In this document: one piece after another, positions 9,641 to 18,495 of the stretch
How positions within the stretch are numbered: position 1 is the first letter of the stretch
How the letters are laid out: every line of letters starts with the position of its first letter
Source: JAZGGS01 sp963714405
GTDB lineage: Bacteria > Bacteroidota > Ignavibacteria > Ignavibacteriales > Ignavibacteriaceae
Assembly: GCA_963714405.1 (NCBI GenBank)
Contig: CAVQOH010000001.1
Coordinates: 744,001-808,000, forward strand
DNA length: 64,000 nucleotides
Reading direction: 5' to 3'
Made by a program: the position numbers and the translations under genes
Notes under the pieces: model-generated
Database searches by the model: none
Seen by the model: the letters and a program-made list of their open reading frames with translations, nothing else
Told to the model about the DNA's origin: nothing

Positions 9641-11572
9641 ATGAAACATATCTTGTCAATTAATTCTTATTTGATCATAGGGATTATCATAGTTGTTAAC
9701 ATTTCCATTTACTCAATAGATACAGTTAGAGTTGAAACAAGAATTGATGAAGCGATTGCTCAATTTAATCTTACCGGTGGAGAAGGAGTAGCAGTAGCAG
9801 TACTTGATAGAGGAATTGATTGGCGATCAAATGATTTTAGAAATGTTGATGGAACAACAAGAATTGCAGCCATATTTGATTTGACCGATGATACAGGTGC
9901 AAACTGGCCCAACAATCCTTATGGGGTGGGAACCATTTACAGCCGAGAACAAATTGATTCTGCTTTAAATAATCTTAGACCACTTACTTTTCGTGATGCA
10001 GTAGGGCATGGTACTTCTACTTCTGGAATTATTTTAGGAAACGGAAGAAACTCCGCAAATGAAAAATGGAGAGGTGTTGCTCCGAAAGCAACATTAATTT
10101 GCATTAAGTTTACAACTGAAGGTGCACCAGCTCACGGCAGCGAACCGGCTGAAGATCCTTTTTATGATCCAAGCAGACTTCCTGCAGCAATTGATTTTGC
10201 AAAAGAAACTGCCTCGCAGCTTGGAATGCCTTGTGTGATGCTAGCTAACTTTGGTTCAGTTGGAGGTCCTACGGATGGGACCAGTGAACGATGTAGGGAC
10301 ATAGATTCCAATTTTGGAAATGGAATTCCAGGTTTGGTTTTTATTACAGGTACAAGTGATGACGGGGGATCTCTTAATAGATCAACTTACACACTCTCAC
10401 AAAATGAAATTGATACTTTGAAAGTACAAAAAACCAGTACAGCTTCGCTAATTTTAGACTTATGGTATGATGGTGATGACCGGTTCGATGTATCAATTAA
10501 AACTCCAACCATGCTTTATGGTCCGTATTCTTCACCTGTAACAAATAATGATTTTGACCAGGTTTCAAATTCTGAATTTCTTTACTATCATTTGGGTTCT
10601 AATGTTGCTTTTTATAACCCAACTAATGGAAAAAGAGAAATATATTTAAGAATTGATGGTACACCCGGTGATTATGAATTGATTCTAACCGGGGCTACAA
10701 TCTCAAATGGTAAATATGATGCAACATTAAATCCATCTCGGTTTTCAGGAAAATTCAGCGGTAACATATTTTTAAATCACAATACTGAAGGGAGCATTTG
10801 GGATTGGGCTACAGCATTTAACAATATAGCTCCAAATTCATATGTCATAAAGAATAGCTGGATAGATATCGATGGAATCACCAGATCCGTTAACGAGGGG
10901 GACATCGGAGACTTATGGTTGGGAAGCGGTGTGGGTCCAACTTTCGATGGCAGGTTTGGTATTGATGTTAGTGCGCCGGGTGATAGATTAATTACAGCCT
11001 ATGGACCAAATTCTTATTGGGCAACATTCAATCATAATCTTATACAGGGGGGAAACGGTGTTTATGGAATTGCCAGTGCAGTTAGCGCAGCATCACCTAT
11101 AGTTGTAGGTATAGTTGCACTAATGCTGGAAATGAAACCTGATATGGATGCTGAGCAGGTAAAACAAATTCTTCAACAATCAGCACGTTCTGATAATTTT
11201 ACTGGATCAACTCCGAACACTAACTGGGGATACGGGAAAGTGGATGCTTTAAATGCCTTAACAATGGTAAATCAACTTGTTGATGTGGAAAATGAACTAA
11301 TAAATGTTAATAATTTTTCGCTTCAACAAAACTATCCAAACCCGTTTAACCCCTTAACAAAAATAAGTTTTCAAATTGAAGGAGCTGGATTTACTTCACT
11401 AAAAATATATGATGTTCTAGGAAACGAAATAACAACTTTAGTCAATGAAGAACTACAAAGTGGTAACTATGAATTTGAATTTAATGCAACTGGTTTAACA
11501 AGCGGAATATATTTTTACAAACTGCTATCTGGTTCTTTCATTGAAACCAGGAAGATGATTTTATTGAAATAA
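9641..11572 (+). CDS. Subtilisin-like (S8) serine protease with T9SS C-terminal sorting domain
   Basis: A 643-residue secreted protease. I prefer the ATG at 9641, which gives a good signal peptide, over an in-frame ATG at 9563 that would add 26 basic residues. Catalytic residues read as Asp56 (VAVLDRGIDW), His123 (VGHGTSTSG) and Ser482 (AVSAASPIVVG). The Ser motif differs from the usual GTSMAAP but keeps Ser, the second Ala and Pro. An insert of about 150 residues lies between the catalytic His and Ser regions. The last 85 residues form the type A T9SS domain with NYPNPFNP, KIYDVLGNE and the KMILLK end. Expected to cross the outer membrane by type IX secretion. Confidence 0.9.
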   Translation: MKHILSINSYLIIGIIIVVNISIYSIDTVRVETRIDEAIAQFNLTGGEGVAVAVLDRGIDWRSNDFRNVDGTTRIAAIFDLTDDTGANWPNNPYGVGTIYSREQIDSALNNLRPLTFRDAVGHGTSTSGIILGNGRNSANEKWRGVAPKATLICIKFTTEGAPAHGSEPAEDPFYDPSRLPAAIDFAKETASQLGMPCVMLANFGSVGGPTDGTSERCRDIDSNFGNGIPGLVFITGTSDDGGSLNRSTYTLSQNEIDTLKVQKTSTASLILDLWYDGDDRFDVSIKTPTMLYGPYSSPVTNNDFDQVSNSEFLYYHLGSNVAFYNPTNGKREIYLRIDGTPGDYELILTGATISNGKYDATLNPSRFSGKFSGNIFLNHNTEGSIWDWATAFNNIAPNSYVIKNSWIDIDGITRSVNEGDIGDLWLGSGVGPTFDGRFGIDVSAPGDRLITAYGPNSYWATFNHNLIQGGNGVYGIASAVSAASPIVVGIVALMLEMKPDMDAEQVKQILQQSARSDNFTGSTPNTNWGYGKVDALNALTMVNQLVDVENELINVNNFSLQQNYPNPFNPLTKISFQIEGAGFTSLKIYDVLGNEITTLVNEELQSGNYEFEFNATGLTSGIYFYKLLSGSFIETRKMILLK

Positions 11573-11575
11573 AAA

Positions 11576-11606
11576 TCAGGGGGCTTCGGCTCCCCCCTTT
11601 TTTTGT
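11576..11606 (+). terminator. Rho-independent terminator with UUCG loop
   Basis: A run of five to six G, the stable CTTCGG tetraloop motif and a run of C are followed directly by seven T. It ends the subtilase transcript four bases after its stop codon. Confidence 0.9.
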
Positions 11607-11730
11607 AAAACCATTTCTCCTCTCTTTCTTACATTTCAATATATTTAAATTTACTTCTAATTAATCATTGAGTTCCTCTTTAGAACTGATTAAGTTTAAA
11701 CATACTTTTCATTTATCTTAAGGAAAAGAT

Positions 11731-12606
11731 ATGCGAAAGTTGCTTTGCTTAATTTTCATACCACTACTTTTTATATTCAAACCGGGTTATGCCCAACCTG
11801 ATTCAGTATTATCATATATGCCGTTAAATATTGGAAATCAATGGCAGTATAGAATTCATTACGTTGTAAACAATTCAAATATAGATACCATTTATTATTC
11901 TTTATATACGGTTGAGAGTGATACAATTATGCCTAATGGATATCAATATCAGGTAATAGAAACCGATTCCGAAACAAAGTACGTTCATATAGATTCTGCT
12001 ACAACTTGCATTTATGAATATGAGTACAACTCAAGCCGCGGATTTATGACAGATAGTTTACAGTGCTCTGAGGGAGATTATTTTGGGATGAACAATTACT
12101 GCGAATTAATAGATACAGCATCGATCTTAAATTATAAAACCTGGGTTATGTTAATTGATAGAACAGCGCCAGATATTTCTGAAAGACACACACTTGCTTT
12201 GGATATAGGTATTTCATATAAAGAAATTATAACATCATTTGGGTTTGGCACACGAAAAACCAGCACAATAGTTTATGCTAATATAAATGGAACTGAATTC
12301 GGGGAAATGGTTTCTTCAGTTGATGATGGTAACATAAGCCCAGGTGCATTTTCACTTTCACAAAATTATCCAAATCCATTTAATCCTGATACTAGAATAA
12401 TCTTCACAATTCCACAAACTGGATTCATTTCACTTAAAGTTTATGATGTTTTAGGAAATGAAGTTGCTAAACTAGTTAATGAAGACAAACCATCAGGAGA
12501 ATATGAACTTGAATTTAATGGAAGTGAATTAAAAAGTGGGGTTTATTTCTATCAACTAAAAGCCGGAAGTTTTACTGAAACTAAAAAAATGATTTTGTTG
12601 AAGTAA
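11731..12606 (+). CDS. Secreted protein with T9SS C-terminal sorting domain
   Basis: A 291-residue cargo protein. Signal peptide MRKLLCLIFIPLLFIFKPGYAQ, then about 190 residues rich in Tyr, Thr and Ile with a NIGNQWQYR start (a segment common in small secreted proteins of this group), then the sorting domain from about residue 205 (NYPNPFNP, KVYDVLGNE, KKMILLK). I do not recognise the central domain. AAGGAAAAG upstream of the ATG is the likely ribosome binding site. It sits between the subtilase and a DUF6498 membrane protein, all on the + strand. Confidence 0.8.
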   Translation: MRKLLCLIFIPLLFIFKPGYAQPDSVLSYMPLNIGNQWQYRIHYVVNNSNIDTIYYSLYTVESDTIMPNGYQYQVIETDSETKYVHIDSATTCIYEYEYNSSRGFMTDSLQCSEGDYFGMNNYCELIDTASILNYKTWVMLIDRTAPDISERHTLALDIGISYKEIITSFGFGTRKTSTIVYANINGTEFGEMVSSVDDGNISPGAFSLSQNYPNPFNPDTRIIFTIPQTGFISLKVYDVLGNEVAKLVNEDKPSGEYELEFNGSELKSGVYFYQLKAGSFTETKKMILLK

Positions 12607-12657
12607 TAAAATTGGAAATTCCTAAATGCAAAGCATGACATTAAAAATGTTGACTCA

Positions 12658-13275
12658 ATGAATCACCGATTTGGGTCATATTTTTTTATATTTCTCGTCA
12701 ATCTCTTTCCCCTGGTAGGCTATTTTGTTATTAATTGGGACTTAACTCAATTTTTCTTGTTTTACGCAGTTGAAATCTGTGCTTATGAACTTGTAATGAT
12801 TTTCCGGATTATGATTTATTCTCATACTTGTGAGGATTATAGTCTGCATTCTCAAATAAAAAAAGCCGGTTTGTCCATTTCCTGGTTGTTCTACCATTTG
12901 CTGTTGTATGTTTTTACAATGATGTTTCTTTTGCATACAGCATTTGCCATTTCCCCGAGTGCTGGCGCTCCTGTAACACTTAGGGAACTATGGTTTTTTG
13001 CAGATGAGTTTAAGATTGTAATAGTATTAATATTTGGCAGCTATCTTTTGGATTTCTTTACAAACTATCTTTATTCCAAAAAATTTAAGTTATTGTCTTC
13101 AGAGTTACAATTAAAAGAGATAGCACTTTTTTATCCCCTTTTTTTGATATTACTTACATTCGTAAACGGTATTGCTGTTGCATTTTCAATAGATAACAAA
13201 TTATATCAAATTATTATGGTGATAATTGTAATTGGAATGAAAGCGATGGCGCAAATTCTGTTTAGAAAAAGGTAA
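12658..13275 (+). CDS. DUF6498-like integral membrane protein
   Basis: A 205-residue polytopic membrane protein with about five or six hydrophobic helices. The opening (NLFPLVGYFVINWDLTQFFLFY, then a helix with CAYELVMIFRIM) resembles DUF6498 proteins, whose function is not known. No signal peptide apart from the first helix, and no obvious catalytic motif. It starts 51 bp after the previous gene. Family assignment is by recall of pattern, so moderate certainty. Confidence 0.6.
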   Translation: MNHRFGSYFFIFLVNLFPLVGYFVINWDLTQFFLFYAVEICAYELVMIFRIMIYSHTCEDYSLHSQIKKAGLSISWLFYHLLLYVFTMMFLLHTAFAISPSAGAPVTLRELWFFADEFKIVIVLIFGSYLLDFFTNYLYSKKFKLLSSELQLKEIALFYPLFLILLTFVNGIAVAFSIDNKLYQIIMVIIVIGMKAMAQILFRKR

Positions 13276-13381
13276 AACAAAATAAAATTCTGTAACAAAT
13301 TTTTTCAGGGGAATTTTAGTGTTTGCCTTAATAGATAATATAATTTAGTTTATGTTATCAACTAACAGCGGGAGATTAATA

Positions 13382-14941
13382 ATGTTTAAATTATTTCATC
13401 TATTACCTCTAATATTTTTCTTTGTCGGTGCAGGATTTTCTTATTCTCAGTACCAAAATGTGCAAGTTGGAACTGCTATAAATCCTTACGAACCTGAAGA
13501 ACCCTCAATTGTAATAAATCCCAACAATACTAATCATATTTTAATTGGAGCTAACAGTAATAACTATTATTACTCTGCGGATGCCGGTTTAAACTGGCAG
13601 CACGGTTTTCTCAATTCATCGTACGGAGTAATTGGGGATCCTTGCTTACTTGTAGATGATATTGGCAATTACTATTATTTCCACTTAGTCCCTGATATGA
13701 GTCGCGTGGTTTGCCAAAAAACCAGTTCTCTTGGTGGAACCTGGTCAAATGGTTCCTATACCGGTGTAAATGGCACAAAAGAAAACGATAAGGAATGGGC
13801 AGCAATTAACAAAGATAATGGATATTTGTATGTAACCTGGGCGCAGTTTGATGAACATGGGAGCGCTAATCCACTCGATAGTTCTGAAATTCAGTTATCA
13901 CGGTCAATCGATGGTGGAATGAGCTGGGAAACACCAATAATTATAAGTGATAACAAAGGAAATGCCCAGGCCGGAAATTATAGTACTCACGCTCCTATGC
14001 CGGCAATTGGACCAAATAATGAAGTTTATGTAACCTGGATGGGTCCTGCTGGATTAATGTTTGATAAATCAACTGATGGAGGATTAACCTGGCTACCAAA
14101 TGATATAAACATTTTAGGATATCATATTAACTGGTTGGTTTTCAACGTTCCGGGTGTACCAATTGTACCCGGTTTTCCAATTATAAATTGTGATTTAAGT
14201 TCCGGTATACATAATGGAAATATTTACATAAGCTGGACTGATCAAAGAAGTGGTACAAATGATACTGATGTATGGTTAGTAAAATCAACTAATAGTGGCG
14301 AAACCTGGAGTCCGCCTATCCGGGTAAATAATGATCCAGCAGGAAGTCATCAATTTTTTGTCTGGATGACAATTGATCAAACAAATGGCTATCTATATTT
14401 TGTTTTTTATGATCGAAGGAATCATTCCACGCTTCAAACTGATGTATATATGGCTCTCTCAAAGGACGGCGGAGCTACATTTACAAATTTCAAAATTAGT
14501 GATAATCCTTTTGTGGTGAGTGCAAGTAATTATATAGGACATTACATAGGTGTGAGTGCGCATAATAGTATTGTTCGCCCAGTTTGGACAAGAATTGATA
14601 ATAATTTACCAAGTTTATGGACAGCAATAATTGATAGCGTTCCGGCTGCTGGAGTTAATTCAACTACAGATATACCTTCGGGATTCGTTTTACATCAAAA
14701 CTATCCAAATCCGTTTAATCCTTCAACTAAAATCCGTTATCAAATTGGTGAGCAGGAATTTACATCATTAAAAGTTTATGATGTTTTAGGAAATGTAGTT
14801 GCTAACTTGGTTAATGAAGAAAAACCTGCAGGAGAATATGAAGTAGATTTCAATGTGGTTGATTTATCAACAGGAATTTATTTTTATAAACTCCAAGCAG
14901 GTTCTTTTGTAGAAACTAAAAAGATGATTTTGGTCAAGTAA
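13382..14941 (+). CDS. Secreted Asp-box (BNR, sialidase-like) beta-propeller protein with T9SS domain
   Basis: A 519-residue secreted protein. I prefer the ATG at 13382 (MFKLFHLLPLIFF, a clean signal peptide) to the in-frame ATG at 13352. Five Asp-box repeats can be read (YSADAGLNW, SIDGGMSW, STDGGLTW, STNSGETW, SKDGGATF), the mark of sialidase-type and related propellers. I do not see the arginine triad needed to call it a true sialidase, so it may be a binding protein or another glycosidase. The C-terminal 85 residues are the T9SS domain (NYPNPFNPSTKI to KKMILVK). Likely surface-attached or released for polymer binding or degradation. Confidence 0.82.
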   Translation: MFKLFHLLPLIFFFVGAGFSYSQYQNVQVGTAINPYEPEEPSIVINPNNTNHILIGANSNNYYYSADAGLNWQHGFLNSSYGVIGDPCLLVDDIGNYYYFHLVPDMSRVVCQKTSSLGGTWSNGSYTGVNGTKENDKEWAAINKDNGYLYVTWAQFDEHGSANPLDSSEIQLSRSIDGGMSWETPIIISDNKGNAQAGNYSTHAPMPAIGPNNEVYVTWMGPAGLMFDKSTDGGLTWLPNDINILGYHINWLVFNVPGVPIVPGFPIINCDLSSGIHNGNIYISWTDQRSGTNDTDVWLVKSTNSGETWSPPIRVNNDPAGSHQFFVWMTIDQTNGYLYFVFYDRRNHSTLQTDVYMALSKDGGATFTNFKISDNPFVVSASNYIGHYIGVSAHNSIVRPVWTRIDNNLPSLWTAIIDSVPAAGVNSTTDIPSGFVLHQNYPNPFNPSTKIRYQIGEQEFTSLKVYDVLGNVVANLVNEEKPAGEYEVDFNVVDLSTGIYFYKLQAGSFVETKKMILVK

Positions 14942-15046
14942 AAAATATATCAGTTTTATGTTGATAATTTCCTTTATTATTAGCAACTTTAACTTATTCC
15001 AGCAGTTTGCAATTACAACTTAACACTAATTTAATATAGAATAATT

Positions 15047-16480
15047 ATGATTAAGAAAATATTCGTTGCAGCTATGTTAATTTTTATCTGCTTTTCGATT
15101 CCATTATCTGCCACTATTCTAAATGTACCTTCTGATTATTCAACAATTCAATCAGCTATCGATGCTGCAATTAACGGAGACACTGTTTTAGTTGCTCCCG
15201 GGACTTACACGGAAAACATTAATTTCCTCGGAAAGGATATACTTGTTACTAGCCATTATTTAATAGCAAACGATATCGATTTTATTATCAATACTGTAAT
15301 ACATGGTAGTCAACCAAATCATCCTGATACTGCAAGCTGTGTTTTGTTTATAAATGGCGAAACGAATAATGCAATTTTACAGGGTTTTACATTAACAGGT
15401 GGAAAAGGCACGCGCTGGCAGGATATTCATATTGGTGGATTTTATCGTGAGGGCGGCGGTGTTCTTATTGAACTTTCTTCTCCAACCATTCAGTTTAACT
15501 TAATTACATATAATAATGTAACTGATAAAACTAACTGTGTAAGTGCTGGTGGTGGTGCAATAAGATGCGGGGATGGTGATCCAATTATTCAAAATAATGT
15601 AATTACGTTTAACCAGGGATTATATGGTGCAGGTATTGTAATGAATTTTGCCACAGGTATAATCAGTAATAATATAATTTACCAAAATGGCGGTGGGTCA
15701 GATTTTGGCGGTGGGGGAATCTGGAGTTATGCAAGTGGTGCAACTCTTATTGAGAATAATACAATAATTTTTAATGAATCACTTCTTGATGGGGGTGGAA
15801 TTTTAGTTTGGTCAACTTCTGCTATTATTCGGAACAATATAATTTGGCACAACACAGCAATCACTTCCGGAGATCAAATCGCTCTAAGAGGTGGCGGAAC
15901 CGTAGATGTTACATACAGCAATGTTGAAAATGGATGGCCGGGTGAAGGAAATATAAATACTTTTCCTGAATTTTTTGCTTATATGAATTTCACATTAGCT
16001 GATACTTCGTTGTGTATAGATGCAGGCAATCCAGATTCCGTTTATAATGATCCTGAAGGAAATCCCGGTATGGCATTATGGCCTTCAAAAGGAACTATAA
16101 GAAATGATATGGGAGCTTATGGTGGTCCAAATTCAGCAGAATTGAGTAATTATTTTACTGTATCTGTAAATGATGATAAAAAAAGCAATCAACCCTCTGG
16201 ATTTTATTTAAACCAAAACTATCCCAACCCTTTTAATCCTTCAACAAAAATTAAATTTACCATTCCAAGCAATGTCATTCTGAGCGAAGCGAAGAATCTT
16301 GTAACATTAAAAGTATACGATGTTTTAGGAAACAAAGTTGCAACTTTAGTTAACGAAGAAAAACCTTCCGGTGAATATGAAGTTGAGTTTGATGGTGAAG
16401 AACTAACAAGTGGAATTTATTTCTACCAATTAAGAACAAATGATTTTATTGAAACAAAAAAGATGGTATTGATGAAATAA
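15047..16480 (+). CDS. Secreted right-handed beta-helix protein with T9SS domain
   Basis: A 477-residue secreted protein. Signal peptide to about residue 22 (ending LSATI), then IQSAIDAAINGDTVLVAPGTY, the entry strand of DUF1565/pectate-lyase-like parallel beta-helices. This is followed by many Asn-rich turns (NNVITFNQG, NNIIYQNGG, ENNTIIFNES, RNNIIWHN). This fold is typical of polysaccharide lyases and adhesins; no active site can be assigned. The C-terminal T9SS domain starts with NYPNPFNPSTKI and ends KKMVLMK. It is interrupted by a short interspersed repeat that adds nine codons, VILSEAKNL (see repeat at 16274). Confidence 0.82.
   Translation: MIKKIFVAAMLIFICFSIPLSATILNVPSDYSTIQSAIDAAINGDTVLVAPGTYTENINFLGKDILVTSHYLIANDIDFIINTVIHGSQPNHPDTASCVLFINGETNNAILQGFTLTGGKGTRWQDIHIGGFYREGGGVLIELSSPTIQFNLITYNNVTDKTNCVSAGGGAIRCGDGDPIIQNNVITFNQGLYGAGIVMNFATGIISNNIIYQNGGGSDFGGGGIWSYASGATLIENNTIIFNESLLDGGGILVWSTSAIIRNNIIWHNTAITSGDQIALRGGGTVDVTYSNVENGWPGEGNINTFPEFFAYMNFTLADTSLCIDAGNPDSVYNDPEGNPGMALWPSKGTIRNDMGAYGGPNSAELSNYFTVSVNDDKKSNQPSGFYLNQNYPNPFNPSTKIKFTIPSNVILSEAKNLVTLKVYDVLGNKVATLVNEEKPSGEYEVEFDGEELTSGIYFYQLRTNDFIETKKMVLMK
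16274..16300 (+). repeat. Short interspersed repeat inserted in frame in a T9SS domain
   Basis: A 27-bp segment containing GAGCGAAGCGAAG and read as VILSEAKNL. The three other T9SS domains in this window pass from the first strand to KVYDVLGN with a spacer of similar length but no such sequence. I recognise this as a short sequence commonly scattered through Bacteroidota-type genomes; that it is repeated elsewhere in this genome cannot be checked here. Confidence 0.6.
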
Positions 16481-16496
16481 AAATATTTTCAGGTTT

Positions 16497-17189
16497 TTAT
16501 ATTCCCGGATAAATACCAAAATAAATCATTAAAAAACCAGCAGTATCATAGATTCCGTGCGCAATAATTGCTGCCCAGAGATTTTTCTTCGAAGCAAAAA
16601 ATAAACCTGCAAATACAAGTCCTGATATTCCAGTAGCAATCATTCCAGAAGTTCCCTGATACATATGCCCAAATCCAAAAAGTGCATTTGCTAAAATCAA
16701 ACCAACAACCCATCCAGTGTTGCTTCGCTCAAATAAATCAGCAAAGCGGTGCATAAAGTATCCACGGTAAATCATCTCTTCTAAAAACGCAGCAAAAGTC
16801 CATGAGATAACCAGCCAAAAGATCAGCTGCTGTATATTTCCAACCAGAGGTCTGAAAATACTAACATCAGGAATATCACCTGTTAGTTTTCCTAGAAATG
16901 GTTCAATTATATAAAGACTGAGTGCTTGAAAAACGATTCCGCCCAGAACAGCAAGTAGCAAGGTGTTTTTCCAGCTAGCAGGCTTTTTAACTCCAAAATC
17001 ACTCCAACCTTTTCCCCTTAACCATAAAGAAAGCCATGCGTACGCTAGTAGAGCAAATACAAAAAACTGATTTATCCAACCAAATTCAATCGCAATTGCA
17101 ATAAAAATGGCAATTACAATTTCAATAATAGTAATCCATTTGTGTGAATTGAAAAATGAAGTAGTTTTTTCCTGGAATAGTTTGAACAT
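16497..17189 (-). CDS. CPBP family intramembrane metalloprotease (Abi/CAAX type)
   Basis: A 230-residue membrane protein with about six to eight helices. The CPBP motifs are present: EEMIYRGYF (motif 1, Glu-Glu with Arg), FGFGHMYQGTSG (motif 2, His) and IIAHGIYDTAG (motif 3, His). Family members act as type II CAAX-prenyl-like proteases or in bacteriocin immunity; the substrate here is unknown. It is convergent with the beta-helix gene, with only 16 bp between stops, and lies just downstream of the SRPBCC gene on the same strand. Confidence 0.85.
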   Translation of the reverse strand: MFKLFQEKTTSFFNSHKWITIIEIVIAIFIAIAIEFGWINQFFVFALLAYAWLSLWLRGKGWSDFGVKKPASWKNTLLLAVLGGIVFQALSLYIIEPFLGKLTGDIPDVSIFRPLVGNIQQLIFWLVISWTFAAFLEEMIYRGYFMHRFADLFERSNTGWVVGLILANALFGFGHMYQGTSGMIATGISGLVFAGLFFASKKNLWAAIIAHGIYDTAGFLMIYFGIYPGI

Positions 17190-17204
17190 AGAAATTGTTA
17201 GTGA

Positions 17205-17744
17205 TTATTTCTCTAAATGTTTTCCCTCTTCAATATAAGGCTTAAATTGTTCAAAAATAAAATGATGCCATACACTCTCAACAACAACATCAATCCCCTT
17301 CTCTATTTCTCCTGAAGCGTTTACTTCAATTTTAAATAATGTAGAATCATTACCAACTGCTGTAAAAGTATATGTGTGAACAATATGAATCGCTTTACCT
17401 GCAAGACCGAGAGGACCAACAAAGCGCAAAAATTTTCCCTTTTCTACTCCTGTTACGGTTGCATGCAAAACACCATTTGCGTTATCATCAAAATATTCAA
17501 TAAAACCACCGCCCACTTTTGGTTCTATGAAAAACTCTTTTGGATTTTCAGAAAAAGAATGATCCCACCAACCGGAAATATCTCCAGTAGCAGCATCAAA
17601 AATTTCTTCAGTAGTTCCCGGAAGAGTAACTGCCAGATCGAAAGAAAACACACCGTACTTAGCGTTATTATTTGTTTCATCCTGGGCAAATAACAAATAA
17701 CTAGTAACAATTAGAAAGACAAAAACCATTTTATAAATTGCCAT
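17205..17744 (-). CDS. Exported SRPBCC/AHSA1-like protein
   Basis: A 179-residue protein with a signal peptide (MAIYKMVFVFLIVTSYLLFAQ) and then a START/SRPBCC ligand-binding fold. Recognisable parts are the LPGTTEEIFDAATGDISGWW opening, EPKVGGGFIEYFDDNANG and the C-terminal helix. These domains bind hydrophobic ligands in a deep pocket. Export of such a domain is not usual but is known in this group. AAGGAAG precedes the ATG at 17744. Probably cotranscribed with the CPBP gene, 15 bp downstream. Confidence 0.75.
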   Translation of the reverse strand: MAIYKMVFVFLIVTSYLLFAQDETNNNAKYGVFSFDLAVTLPGTTEEIFDAATGDISGWWDHSFSENPKEFFIEPKVGGGFIEYFDDNANGVLHATVTGVEKGKFLRFVGPLGLAGKAIHIVHTYTFTAVGNDSTLFKIEVNASGEIEKGIDVVVESVWHHFIFEQFKPYIEEGKHLEK

Positions 17745-17801
17745 AAATACTTCCTTTATATTAAGCTAAAATTCCTTAGTAAATTTTTATGATGATAGAA
17801 T

Positions 17802-18296
17802 TTATTCTTCAACAATACTGAATGAAAACTCTAATCGTTTAAATTCATCGTTCACGTTTCCTTCAATTGCTGCAGTTAATTTTCCATCTTTATGAAATTC
17901 ATAAATAATTTTTTGTGGGAAGTCATGCTCCTTATTTTCAAATATAAATTTGTGATTCGTAAAATCAACAAGTGGGAATAAAGTTATCACCTGGTTTTTG
18001 GGAATAGCAACATACGCCCACTGATCTGTAAATTTTTTAAGGTACAGGTTTTCGCTTATATATTTTTCATCATTTATTAAATTTATAGTGTAGCTTATTC
18101 CAATAAGCTCACTCCCGTTAACGATTTTCCATTCCTCAAATATTTCTAATTTGCTATGATCGTCTCCTGATTTACCTTCAACCTGTTCCATTTTCCATTT
18201 CCCCGGAAATAATCTTAAAATTGATTCGTCCTGAGAAAATGAAATAGAAGAAAATATTACTATTGAACTAAATATTATTCCAAATATCATCTTCAT
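17802..18296 (-). CDS. Exported DUF6265-like protein
   Basis: A 164-residue protein with signal peptide to about residue 21 (SISFSQ). The mature part resembles DUF6265: FPGKWKMEQVEG near the start, EEWKIVNGSELIG, YVAIPKNQ, and the conserved FENKEHDFPQKIIYEF. The fold is likely a lipocalin-like barrel; no biochemical role is established. It lies upstream of the SRPBCC gene with a 57-bp gap on the same strand. Confidence 0.7.
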   Translation of the reverse strand: MKMIFGIIFSSIVIFSSISFSQDESILRLFPGKWKMEQVEGKSGDDHSKLEIFEEWKIVNGSELIGISYTINLINDEKYISENLYLKKFTDQWAYVAIPKNQVITLFPLVDFTNHKFIFENKEHDFPQKIIYEFHKDGKLTAAIEGNVNDEFKRLEFSFSIVEE

Positions 18297-18495
18297 TTTA
18301 ATACCCGCTTATAGTTATTAGTGATAGATTTAATATCTTATAAAAAAGTTGTAAAAACTTCTACATTCGTGTAAAATCTAACTTTCAATTAATTTTAATT
18401 GGTATATATTATCAATTTTTACCCTGCCTGATGGTACAAATATTGCTAAATTTAAAGTATATATTCAAATACTAAAATAATGTTAGGATAATAAA

